From positions 1-41,173 of the forward strand of contig NZ_LFIQ01000059.1 of assembly GCF_001189245.1 (NCBI RefSeq): a DNA stretch of 41,173 bases, read 5' to 3'. The stretch's first letter is position 1, and each line of letters opens with the position of its first letter. Shown here piece by piece: positions 1-7,837 of this stretch. The notes beneath the pieces are model-generated. The model made no database searches and was not told the DNA's origin. It worked only from the letters and a program-made list of their open reading frames with translations. This DNA is from Bradyrhizobium pachyrhizi. Lineage in GTDB: Bacteria; Pseudomonadota; Alphaproteobacteria; Rhizobiales; Xanthobacteraceae. The position numbers and the translations under genes were made by a program.

Positions 1-83
1 AAGGGGGCAGTTCCGGATGGCGTTTGACACCCGTGTCCTAATTCAGAGTTAGTCTTCCGTGAAGAACGAGGGCGACTGCCGGT

Positions 84-215
84 TTAAGCGATGTTTTGAA
101 CCGGGACAGTTTCGGCGAGCGCCCGGATGATGGCGTGCATGAGCTCTGCGAGCCATCGCAGGAGCAGGCCGAAATTATAGCCCGCAGCGGCGAGGACAGC
201 GTTGATGCGGTCGCC
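84..215 (-). pseudogene. IS5-family transposase, C-terminal fragment
   Basis: The minus-strand reading gives a tail with the motif GDRINAVLAAAGYNF followed by LLLRWLAEL and a stop near 84. This is the usual C-terminus of rhizobial IS5-type transposases (family knowledge). The upstream part of the gene is missing: at about 215/216 the sequence switches to group II intron sequence, so only about 44 residues of the transposase remain. It is not functional. Confidence 0.6.
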
Positions 216-548
216 GACGGGTCTCCCCCGATTACCCATATTACCTTTCCAGCGTGCCATGCCCATTACCCCGGCGGACCAGACAGGTGCATTTGTCGAT
301 TGCTTCCCTGTCCGCACGGCCTTCCCCGCCATACGATCGGGTCGGCGTCCGCATCGTAACTTTCGAGGCGTGCTCAGGCTTCACTCACGTTACCGCCCGC
401 TGGATTGCTCGGCCGCCCAAAGCGACCTTTGTCACGAGGCTTCGGTCTGTCCGATTGCTCGTCCAAACCGCTCGTCAGCTACCAGATCAATCGACAATTC
501 TCTGGGTGGATGCTTCCTCCACTGGTAATACGCGCCGTCGGGGCGCAC
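216..548 (-). mobile_element. Group II intron, 5'-end fragment (domain I part)
   Basis: Reading the minus strand, the fragment starts at 548 with GTGCGCCCCG, which fits the GUGYG 5' consensus of group II introns. Its inner part (216-344) is about 92% identical by eye to 41045-41173, which lies upstream of a group II reverse transcriptase at the other end of the window. The copy is cut at 216, where an IS5-family transposase tail is joined, so it has no reverse transcriptase and no domain V. The intron assignment of the 345-548 part rests on continuity and the GTGCG end only. Confidence 0.55.
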
Positions 549-1199
549 CATACGGTCTTACTTTGCGTCTATGTCCGTGTCGGGCTTTTGATCGTTAGTG
601 CAGTAGAGCCACGACAGCACGGTTTGCAGGTTCGTTGTCCGCGCTTCGGAAGGAGCTTGAGCAATTCGGGTTTGTAAGACCGGGCGGGGCCGTGGGCACG
701 AAAACCCAGGGGATCACGAACCATTCCTCGTCGACCAACGTGTCTTCCGCCAGCATCGAGCCTTGCAACCGTTTTACGAGAGCGCGCGGTTTCGTCGCAC
801 CTCGGGTAGAACATTTTACGTTGCAACCGTTTAAGTTGTATGCAACCGTACCCTTGGGCCTCAGGAACCCGAGATAGCATTCAGTGGCCATCAGCGTTCT
901 AACAGCCCCGTTCGGCGGGGACGGTGCCCATGTCCAAGGGGCACCCCAAAAGCACATTGGCCGTTCACGATTACGGTTTCTGGACCCCGGCAACCAGTCC
1001 GCTACCGACATCAGAGCAAAAAGCAAAATCCATGAACCATCAGCGAATCTCGCGCCGCGCCGCGGCGATCGCTCGCGTCTGCAGCCTCGATGTGTTGCAC
1101 GACAACGAAACATCTCAGCAAAGAGCCGACCGGATGCTGGCGCCGCACAAGCGGCGTAAACGTTCTCCGTCGTCAAATGATTTGAGGCTAATTAGGCGG
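549..1199. other. Gene-poor stretch, no product recognised
   Basis: Open frames exist on both strands, including a minus-strand frame starting at 892, but none has a motif I recognise or a convincing ribosome binding site. On the minus strand this would be the 5' exon side of the intron fragment at 216-548, so a decayed interrupted gene is possible. Three short repeats with the core GCAACCGT occur at 763-774, 821-832 and 840-850. Confidence 0.4.
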
Positions 1200-1275
1200 C
1201 TCGCAGGGGTGGCTCCCTCAGCGGTTAGAGTTTAAGCGCCCTGCGCTCGTTGCTGCGAGCGAGGGTTTGCATTGG
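1200..1275 (-). mobile_element. Solo end of an IS3-family element
   Basis: The stretch resembles the IS end at about 21735-21800: both carry TTAGAGTTTAAGC followed by a similar run ending in GGTTTGC.TTGGT. The copy at 21.7 kb is attached to a transposase of the IS3 orfB type, so this piece is read as an orphan end of a related element. It abuts and may overlap the start of the SARP-like regulator gene, so it could have changed that gene's promoter or start. Confidence 0.4.
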
Positions 1276-2198
1276 TTCTTTTGGGTGCCGCCGTGTTCTG
1301 TAATATTCGTACCTTCGGAAGCTTCCAGGTGATCTGCAACGGCCGATCTTACGGTCGCCGGCTATCACAGCACTCCAGAACCTTGCTCGCTTTGCTCGTG
1401 CTTCGCTACGGTCGAAGTGTCCGGCGGGAAGAGATCGTCGATCTGCTTTGGTCGGCAAACTACGACAAGGCACACCGACGCCGGCTCAGCACGATTCTGT
1501 GGCGCATCAATCACGTCGCGCCACGAAGCATGCAAAGATACGAGATCGTTCGCATCGAGGAGAATGGCGACATCCGGATCGACGCCGACACTAACATTCA
1601 CATCGACCTGGCCGAATTCGAGACCGTCTTTAAGGCGATTCCGAGTCATGTCGAGGAATTCCGCAGCTTCGATGTCACGGCGATCGAAAATGCCGTCAAC
1701 CTCTATCGCGGAGATTTGCTTGAGGATATGGACACCGAATGGTTGCACCAGGCACGTGCCCACGTTCGGCAATGTCATCTGGATATGCTGCAACTGCTCA
1801 TCGAATATTTTGCCAAGGCAGGTCAACCGGACAAAGTTATTCTCTACGCCAACCGCTTCCTGCAGATTGATCCCTATGTCGAGACCGTACATCTTGCGCT
1901 CGTGAAGGCCTATTTAGCGACGGGAAAGAACGGCCTTGCCCTCGCGCAGGTCGATCTTTGTCGGCGCGTTCTCAAGGATGACCTCGGAGTTCCGCTGAGC
2001 GCCGACGCTGAATTCATCCTCTCTTCTCTCGGTTTGACGCGGCGTATAAAGGCGAGAACACCGCGCCTGCAAACATCCGAATCGTCGGTCGCCTCGACGG
2101 ATCGAGTAGGTGAACTGCGCTTGACTGTTTCCAAAATTCTTGCGATTTGTGCAGAATTGCTGGACGAGCTTTCGCCGGACGGTTCCTCGCGTCACTAG
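1272..2198 (+). CDS. SARP/BTAD-family transcriptional activator
   Basis: This is a protein of about 300 residues. Residues of roughly 10-90 form an OmpR-type winged-helix DNA-binding domain with the pattern typical of SARPs (IRTFGSFQV, then LLALLVLRYGRSVRREEIVDLLW and a LSTILWRIN recognition-helix region). The remainder is an all-helical BTAD domain (bacterial transcriptional activator domain) with the VETVHLALVKAYLATG and CRRVLKDDLGVPLS signatures. SARPs are pathway-specific activators of secondary-metabolite clusters, mostly in actinobacteria (established). The start is uncertain: TTG 1272 has a GAGGG upstream, and GTG 1293 is an in-frame alternative. The TAG stop overlaps the first base of an IS5-family end at 2198, so the last residues may be altered by the insertion. 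It lies upstream of the operon starting at 5475, its likely former target (inference). Confidence 0.75.
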   Translation: MVLLGAAVFCNIRTFGSFQVICNGRSYGRRLSQHSRTLLALLVLRYGRSVRREEIVDLLWSANYDKAHRRRLSTILWRINHVAPRSMQRYEIVRIEENGDIRIDADTNIHIDLAEFETVFKAIPSHVEEFRSFDVTAIENAVNLYRGDLLEDMDTEWLHQARAHVRQCHLDMLQLLIEYFAKAGQPDKVILYANRFLQIDPYVETVHLALVKAYLATGKNGLALAQVDLCRRVLKDDLGVPLSADAEFILSSLGLTRRIKARTPRLQTSESSVASTDRVGELRLTVSKILAICAELLDELSPDGSSRH

Positions 2199-2412
2199 AA
2201 CCTATCTCAAAGTTGGCGAAACAGGATTAGCAGGCAAGCAAGCTGGACGAAGCCGAGGAAGTTCTGCGGATAGAACTGCCAACGCACCAACAGGCACCAC
2301 TGTATCCGCGCGAAAGAGCGTTCGACCAGCCAGCGCCGGTTGTAACGACGGAGCCTGCGCCGGTCTTGAGTGAGCGACCTCACCCGGTTTGAACGATGCG
2401 GGGCGATCGATC

Positions 2413-2451
2413 TCGGTGCTCTGTGTCGGTGCTCTGTGTCGGTGCTCTGTG
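2413..2451 (+). repeat. Three tandem copies of a 13-bp unit
   Basis: The unit TCGGTGCTCTGTG occurs three times head to tail inside the broken IS5 transposase. Two extra copies add 26 bp and shift the reading frame. This is likely replication slippage in a gene no longer under selection. Confidence 0.85.
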
Positions 2452-2518
2452 ACCGCAGCTCTTCATCGAAGCGCATCGCTGTCATAGGCGCGATCGCCGA
2501 TCAGATTCTCTCGTCTTG

Positions 2519-3456
2519 CACTACTTTGGCAGTTACTTGCGCTGCGGCTTTTCACAAGTTCGTCTTCTGCAATATGGGCATCGCGGGGATGGCAGTCGAA
2601 AGAATGAGATCGACGATGGCGTGGCGTACGGCCGGCAAGCTTGGCTGAGGCAGGGGTCCGTTGTTTCTTTTTTCCGCTCCGCTTGTGCGAGGCGACGGTG
2701 TTGCAAGAAGGCGTACGCGATCATGGTCATGAGTGCGTGACGATGAAGACCTTGCCAGGATCGTCCCTCGAAGTGATCAAGCCCGAGTTCCTCTTTCAAC
2801 TGCTGATGCGCCTGTTCGCAGATCCATCGAGCCTTGATCGTGGCAGCTAGCGTGCGCGGATCTGTCGCGGCCGGCAGATTGGCGAGATAGTATTTCTTCT
2901 CCCCTGAGGTTCTGTGTTCGCCGATCAGCCAGGCCTCCTCGCCGGGAAGATGCTGCTGGCCCTTACCCTTGATCCGCTGCGGTGGTCCGTCGGCGATCCG
3001 CACCCGAACGACGGCAAAACGGGCTTTCAATCGACCCTTGGTTCCGGTTCGCCAACTCACAGTTTGCCACTTGGCATCGGCGAGCATGTCTTCCGCTGCC
3101 CTCGACAGGATGTCCGGAATGCACCGCTTGCGGGGACGTCCGCGCGTCGCAACTGGCCAGACCAACTTGACGCAATTGATCGTAATCGCCCGCGGCAAAG
3201 CGCTCCGCCATCGGCTGAATGCTTTTGCGCTCACCAGGGCCGATCAACCCCGCAATGTAAAGCGGACACATTCGCCGCCGGCCTTATGACCCAAGCGATC
3301 GAGAAATGGCTTCAGCCAACATTCGAGTTTGTCCTCCCGGTCCGACGTCGCGTTCCCCATGGTCGGCCCCTCCAAAAGCCGCCCCTATGAATCATTGAAA
3401 AATCGATTCGGGAATCCTGACGGGCTCACTAAACTGACGAAACTGCCAAAGTAGTG
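2519..3456 (-). mobile_element. IS701-type element, internally deleted
   Basis: A perfect 16-bp terminal inverted repeat, CACTACTTTGGCAGTT, is present at 2519-2534 and, inverted, at 3441-3456. The flanks CTTG (2515-2518) and CTAG (3457-3460) would be a 4-bp target duplication with one mismatch. IS701 elements prefer YTAG targets (established). The element is inserted in the IS5 transposase gene and, at 938 bp, is too short for a full IS701 transposase. Confidence 0.75.
2533..3368 (-). pseudogene. IS701-family transposase, degraded
   Basis: Three pieces in different frames are seen. The N-terminus includes CWLKPFLDRLGHK, the next piece has MCPLYIAGLIGPGERKSIQP and AAGDYDQL, and the long last piece has WRTGTKGRLKARFA, SGEKKYYLANLPA, and IKARWICEQAHQQLKEELG with the catalytic Glu region. 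Sequence between the second and third pieces is missing compared with the family, and the C-terminal end is altered. The gene cannot give an active transposase. Confidence 0.7.
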
Positions 3457-3882
3457 CTAGCCTCGATCATCTAGAAATCGAAACAGAGCTGCACCAAGCG
3501 CACCTCGTGATGGTTCGCAGCATGGGTGCTCACCGGAAGCGGCAAGCCACGGCGATCCACAATCGCCATGATTTTCAGACCTTTTCCACGTCTCGTCGGG
3601 CCGACCTCTGCGCCGCCGCCTTTGGCCATCGCAAAGGTTGCGTCGATGAAACAATCTTCCTCATCGAGCGCACCTTTATCGCGAAGTTCGTTGGCGATAT
3701 CGGTCAGGATGCGTCGCAACACTTCCTTGCGGCGCCAATTCTCAGAGCGATGATGCACGGTCTTATAGTTCGGATAGCACTGCGGCGGCATGTGCCACTG
3801 CGCGCCTGTATTCAGAATTCAAAGAACGGCTTCCAGAACTTGGCGTGTCGCAATAGGCTTGCGGTGACCTTGCCCCCGAGAT

Positions 3883-4811
3883 TTATCCAGTTCTGAGTTC
3901 GCTCCGGCTGTTGGATTTGCCCGGGCGGGCGGTGGTAGCGACGGGAGCTGGCGCGGAGCCTTCGGCGTAGCGCAGCGCCAGATCCCGATGCGGGTTGCAG
4001 GTGAAGGCGAACTCAGATGGTGTCTTCCATCCGAGCTGTGAGTGCGGTCGTGCATCGTTGTAGTCGGTCCGCCAACAACCAAGTGCGACACGGGCCTGGG
4101 CCAAGGACGTGAACAGCGTCTCGTTGAGCAACTCGTCCCGTAGCCGGCCGTTGAAGCTCTCGATGAAGGCGTTCTGCATGGGCTTGCCCGGCGCGATGTA
4201 GTGCCAGCGACGCGGCTCTGGTCGGCCCACGTCAGGATGGCGTTGCTGGTGAGCTCGGTGCCATTGTCGCTGACCACCATCCTGGGCTTGCCGCGCTCGG
4301 TCGTCAGCCGGTCCAATTCCCGCGCCACCCGGGTGCCCGAGAGCGAGGTATCGGCCACCAGCGCCAGACACTCGCGAGTGCAGTCGTCGACCACGGTCAG
4401 GATGCGGAAGCGGCGGCCGTCCGTGAGCTGATCCGACACGAAGTCGAGCGACCAGCGATCGTTGGGGGACATCGGCACCATCATCGGTGCCCGTGTCCCG
4501 ATTGCCCGCTTGCGGCCGCCACGGCGACGCACCGCAAGCTTCTCTTCCCGGTAGAGCCGGAACAGCTTCTTGTGGTTAATCACATAGCCCTCCCGCTTGA
4601 GCAGAACATGCAGGCGTCGATAGCCGAAGCGACGGCGCTCTCGGGCGATCGTTCGCATGCGTTGGCGAAGGCCGACATTGTCTGACCTTGTCGTCTGGTA
4701 TCTCATGGTCATTCGGCAACAGCCGATGGCTTTACACGCCTGCCGTTCGCTCATCCCGAAGGAGTCCCGTAGATGGGCGACAGCTTTCCGCTTGGCCGCG
4801 GGCGTCACCAT
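3883..4811 (-). pseudogene. IS3-family transposase OrfB, frameshifted
   Basis: The first part has the HTH_21 region (RERRRFGYRRLHVLLKREG), then the rve integrase core with [23 protein letters not shown] and [15 protein letters not shown]. Near 4200 one base is missing: RVAG is read where [12 protein letters not shown] is expected. The second frame then supplies [20 protein letters not shown] and the C-terminal [16 protein letters not shown] to the stop at 3883. The deletion separates the third catalytic acidic residue, so OrfB is inactive unless this is a sequencing error. Confidence 0.75.
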
Positions 4812-5071
4812 TTCTTTCCCACGAGGTCCTTCAAGGCTGCGTTGTCCAGCATGGCGTCGGCCAGCAACCGTTTCAGCCGCGTGTTCTCATCCTCCAGCGT
4901 CTTCAGCCACTTGGCCTCCGAGACCTCCAGCCCGCCGAACTTGGCCTTCCATTTGTAGATGCTGGCGTCGCTGACGCCATGCTTGCGGCACAGATCGGCG
5001 ACCGACACGCCGGCCTCGTGCTCCTTCAAAATCCCGATGATCTGCTCTTCCGAAAAGCGGCTGCGCTTCAT
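4805..5071 (-). CDS. IS3-family transposase OrfA
   Basis: An 88-residue protein starting MKRSRFSEEQIIGILKEHEAG, the classic helix-turn-helix start of IS407-type OrfA, with CRKHGVSDASIYKWKAKFGG and a C-terminal leucine-zipper-like region (ENTRLKRLLADAMLDNAALK). It binds the IS ends. Its 3' end overlaps orfB by 7 bases, the arrangement in which IS3 elements make an OrfAB fusion by a -1 frameshift (established). An in-frame upstream start at 5107 exists, but MKRSRF is the normal family start. Confidence 0.8.
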   Translation of the reverse strand: MKRSRFSEEQIIGILKEHEAGVSVADLCRKHGVSDASIYKWKAKFGGLEVSEAKWLKTLEDENTRLKRLLADAMLDNAALKDLVGKKW

Positions 5072-5474
5072 GCTCTGGTCCTTGTCGTGGGCCAGAACGA
5101 ACTTCAAACTGGATTAAGCCCGCGGGGCAAGGTCAGCGGGCCCAGCCGTCCATCAGCAATGTGCTATTCCGGAAAGTGTTTCCGGATGCGCTCCCGTTGT
5201 TCGTCCGCCAGCCGAAGCATCCTCCTTTATAGCCAATCGACTCGAAGCTTCAATTTAGAAATAGGTTCAGCAACACTTCTCCAAGCACCGTCGCTCCTCA
5301 CCCGCTCGAATGAGTTGCTTCGTCCGTGTGCGATAGCCACTCGGGGTGTGACAGTGGTGAAATCGACACGTGATCGCGGCGAGGCCTTGGCTTGATATCG
5401 AATTCGAGACCGGCGAGCCCGCGATGGTGCGATCGCTCGCTGCGGTCCAATCTTGATCAATACGGAGAGTCCCA

Positions 5475-5936
5475 ATGGCTCTGAAAGCTGATGACGTAAG
5501 CGCCTTCTTGAAGAGGTGGGTTTCCTCATATGAGAACGGTGACAAGACCTTCTTCGATGCTTTCTCCAATGACGCATCGTTCTTCTCGATCTCCTCGCCC
5601 ACCCGCATCGACGGCCTCGAAGAGTTCCGCCGCGGGTTCGAGGAGCAGTTTCTCGGCGAGAAGCGCCGCTCGCAGATTCTTTCGCCTGAAATTCGGGTGA
5701 TCGGTGATGCGGCCGTCGTGTCGTATCACAACCGGGTTTCGGCCGGCGGCGGCACTGCCAACCTGCGCGCCACGCTGGTGGTGGTGCAAGGCAAAGGTGG
5801 GCTCGAGATCGCGCACCTGCATACCTCGCCGCTCGCCTCCGTTGGCGTGCCGGTCCAGGGCCGCGCTCCCGAAGCCATCACCCTGCTCGAGGAGCGCGTA
5901 GCCACCGCCGCCGCCGCCGTCGGTACGCCGAAGTAG
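5475..5936 (+). CDS. NTF2/SnoaL-like protein, first gene of the operon
   Basis: A 153-residue protein with the alpha+beta cone pattern of the SnoaL/DUF4440 group: an N-terminal helix (VSAFLKRWVSSYENGD), FSNDASFFSI, then GLEEFRRGFEEQF, and paired strands ending in LEIAHLHTSPL at about residue 118. Family members are small cyclases, isomerases or binding proteins, so the reaction cannot be named. A tail of about 35 residues after the fold is Ala-rich at its end (VATAAAAVG). The ATG follows a GGAGAG ribosome binding site. The 206 bp between this gene and the IS end at 5268 must hold the operon promoter, but I cannot point to convincing -35/-10 boxes. Confidence 0.7.
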   Translation: MALKADDVSAFLKRWVSSYENGDKTFFDAFSNDASFFSISSPTRIDGLEEFRRGFEEQFLGEKRRSQILSPEIRVIGDAAVVSYHNRVSAGGGTANLRATLVVVQGKGGLEIAHLHTSPLASVGVPVQGRAPEAITLLEERVATAAAAVGTPK

Positions 5937-5968
5937 ACCAAGCGATCGGCAACGCAGGAAGTATTCCG

Positions 5969-7834
5969 ATGAAACGCCACGCTCGACCGAGGATTGCAGT
6001 TGTCGGTATTGACGGGTTTTCGCCATCGACGCTGCAGCACTATCTCGGTGACGGCGTAATGCCAGCTCTCGCATCACTGGTCGCGCGTGGCGCTCGCGTT
6101 CCCCTCATCTCGACCCTGCCGGCGACCACTCCGGTCGCTTGGACGGCAATGAGCACGGGATGCTATCCGTCCAAGAACGGAATCGAAGGCTTTTTGCTGC
6201 ATCGACCCGGACGGCGGCTCGACGATCGCATCAGCGGTGTCTACGCCGAACAGATGACTGCCGAGCCTCTCTGGCAGACAGCTTGTCTCAACGGGCTCTC
6301 GAGCTACGTCGTCAAGTTTCCGGTTTCTTATCCATCTGCCGCAACCCTGCGGGTGGACGGCGCGGCGGGATGGGGTGGACTGACATGCCTTCACGAGACG
6401 GCCGCGTCAGGCACCAGAAGCTGGCCGGATAGCGAGGACGCCACCATCTCGGAGGCTGCTCCCTGGCTAGGTCAGGCGCCTGAGCAATTCGCGCCGGTCT
6501 GGTTCGGTCGGCTTTCATTGCCCAACACCTGGGGTCATGCGCCGGTTTGCTTCGACCTCGCCGTATCCGAAGGCAAGGACGGACCAACCCTTTCGATCGC
6601 GCATGGCGCCGATTGGAGCAACCTTGTCATGACGCTGTTGCGTGGAGAATGGAGCAATCCCATCGAGATCGAGGCGGTCAATCGCCGCGGCGTGTTGCGC
6701 CGCTGCGCGCTGCGCTTCAAGACATTGGCCGCAGAGACCAGCCCAGTATCGTTCCAGCTCTTCAATACCCCCCTCCACGAACTCGACGGCCACTCGCATC
6801 CAGATGCGCTCTGGCAAAAACACCTTCGCGCTGCCGGACCGATCGAAGAGCAGACGGATCCCTCCTTGCTATTCTCCGGCGCGATCGACATCGCTACGCA
6901 TGTCGACCGCTGCCAGCTCAACATCGATTGGCTCTCTCGTATATCCCGCTCGATTCTCCGCGACGAACCGTGGGACCTATACATGGTGCATACCCACATC
7001 GTCGATTGGGCGCACCACCTTCTCCAAGGGGCTATCGACCCCCGCCATCCCCGCTTCGAACCCAACCGCGCCGACGAAGCGGAGGGACTACTAAGGCATA
7101 TCTACGCGCTGACCGACCAGCTCGTCGCAACTGTGATCGACGCGGTGGGTGAAAGCGCAAACGTCATTGTAATGGGTGACCACGGCCAAGACCTGCATCA
7201 CACTACGGTCAGGTTAAATTGCTGGCTCGCCGAGGCTGGATACCTCTGCTTCCGCGACGACGACCCGGCGGAGGTCGACTGGGGTCGCACCCGCGCCTGC
7301 GTGCTCGGCAATGGCGTGTATCTCAATGTCGCGGGGCGCGAACCCACAGGCATCGTTCACCGCGACCAGGCCGGCGCACTGATCGACGAGCTCTGCGCGG
7401 GATTGCTCGATATCTCCGACCCGCGCAACGGCGAGCGCGTCGTCCACATCGCCGCACCACGAGATCATTTCGCTGCTCTCGGTGCGCACGGACCAGGTAT
7501 GGGCGACATCGTGTTTTGCTTGAGCAGCGGCTACCAGGCGCGCAACAATCCGGGACCGATGTTCGAGATTACGATCCCCTGGACCGAGTTCACCAGCGGA
7601 CACGATCATTTCTGGCCACTCGATCCGCGTCTGCAGACACTGATGTTCGCAGCTGGTCCCGCCTTTGTGGCCGGGAGACACGCATCACGCCTGCATTCGA
7701 TCGTCGACGTCGCTCCGACCATTTCGTCAGCGCTAGGTATGGCCTCGCCACCTGACATTGACGGATCCCCAATCAATTCGATCCTGGCCGATCCGCCGTA
7801 CGTTTCTGCCAAGCGTTCACCGCTGGAGGTCTAA
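5969..7834 (+). CDS. Alkaline-phosphatase-superfamily phosphohydrolase/phosphomutase
   Basis: A 621-residue protein of the predicted phosphohydrolase/phosphomutase group. Metal ligand Asp15 sits in VVGIDGF, and the nucleophile region LPATTPVAWTAMSTGCYPSK at about 51-70 offers Thr53/Thr54. Further metal-site motifs are VDWAHH, MGDHGQ and GHDHFW. No signal peptide or membrane segment is visible, so a cytoplasmic enzyme acting on a phosphate mono- or diester is likely. The DegT gene begins only 3 bases after its stop, and its GGAGGT end region is that gene's ribosome binding site. The substrate is unknown. A second, shorter superfamily member closes the block at 20101. Confidence 0.75.
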   Translation: MKRHARPRIAVVGIDGFSPSTLQHYLGDGVMPALASLVARGARVPLISTLPATTPVAWTAMSTGCYPSKNGIEGFLLHRPGRRLDDRISGVYAEQMTAEPLWQTACLNGLSSYVVKFPVSYPSAATLRVDGAAGWGGLTCLHETAASGTRSWPDSEDATISEAAPWLGQAPEQFAPVWFGRLSLPNTWGHAPVCFDLAVSEGKDGPTLSIAHGADWSNLVMTLLRGEWSNPIEIEAVNRRGVLRRCALRFKTLAAETSPVSFQLFNTPLHELDGHSHPDALWQKHLRAAGPIEEQTDPSLLFSGAIDIATHVDRCQLNIDWLSRISRSILRDEPWDLYMVHTHIVDWAHHLLQGAIDPRHPRFEPNRADEAEGLLRHIYALTDQLVATVIDAVGESANVIVMGDHGQDLHHTTVRLNCWLAEAGYLCFRDDDPAEVDWGRTRACVLGNGVYLNVAGREPTGIVHRDQAGALIDELCAGLLDISDPRNGERVVHIAAPRDHFAALGAHGPGMGDIVFCLSSGYQARNNPGPMFEITIPWTEFTSGHDHFWPLDPRLQTLMFAAGPAFVAGRHASRLHSIVDVAPTISSALGMASPPDIDGSPINSILADPPYVSAKRSPLEV

Positions 7835-7837
7835 TCC

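Larger units (their letters stand above)
3865..5135 (-). mobile_element. IS3-family (IS407-type) element
   Basis: The ends are imperfect inverted repeats: TGACCTTGCCCCCGAGATTT from 3865, and on the other strand TGACCTTGCCCCGCGGGCTT from 5135, both continuing to ATCCAGTT. Both ends are flanked by GCGG (3861-3864 and 5136-5139), a 4-bp target duplication as expected for the IS407 group. It carries orfA and a frameshifted orfB and is inserted in the 5' part of the IS5 transposase gene. The exact 4-bp duplication and well-kept ends suggest the latest insertion of the nest. Confidence 0.8.
2207..5227 (-). pseudogene. IS5-family transposase, interrupted
   Basis: Block 1 starts MLRLADEQRERIRKHFPE and carries a stop shortly after. 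Block 2 continues with RKPIATRQVLEAVL and then GAQWHM-like sequence, CFIDATFAMAKGGG and IVDRRGLPLPVSTHAANHHE, which are landmarks of the DDE core. Block 3 has ENLIGDRAYDSDAL and RRYNRRWLVERSFARIQW before the end NFLGFVQLACLLILFRQ. A 13-bp unit repeated three times at 2413-2451 also breaks the frame. The gene is dead through two insertions and several frame errors. Confidence 0.75.
2198..5268 (-). mobile_element. IS5-family element split by two nested ISs
   Basis: The outer ends pair: GAACCTATCTCAAAGTTG from 2198 and, on the opposite strand, GAACCTATTTCTAAATTG ending at 5268. Inside, on the minus strand, the transposase is found in three blocks: the start (MLRLADEQ, from about 5227), a middle block (about 3864-3471) and the C-terminal part (about 2514-2207). 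The gaps are filled by an IS3-family element (3865-5135) and an IS701-type element (2519-3456). Removing both restores the gene order of an IS5 transposase. Confidence 0.75.

Noticed and set aside
595..1176. Minus-strand 193-residue protein
   Set aside because: No recognisable family; the frame is mostly random-looking and a shorter start at 892 is equally possible.
2413..2451. Short CRISPR array
   Set aside because: The 13-bp units are directly adjacent without spacers and lie within a transposase pseudogene.
5269..5474. SARP heptamer repeats upstream of the operon
   Set aside because: TCGA-containing words occur, but not at a spacing regular enough to claim an operator.
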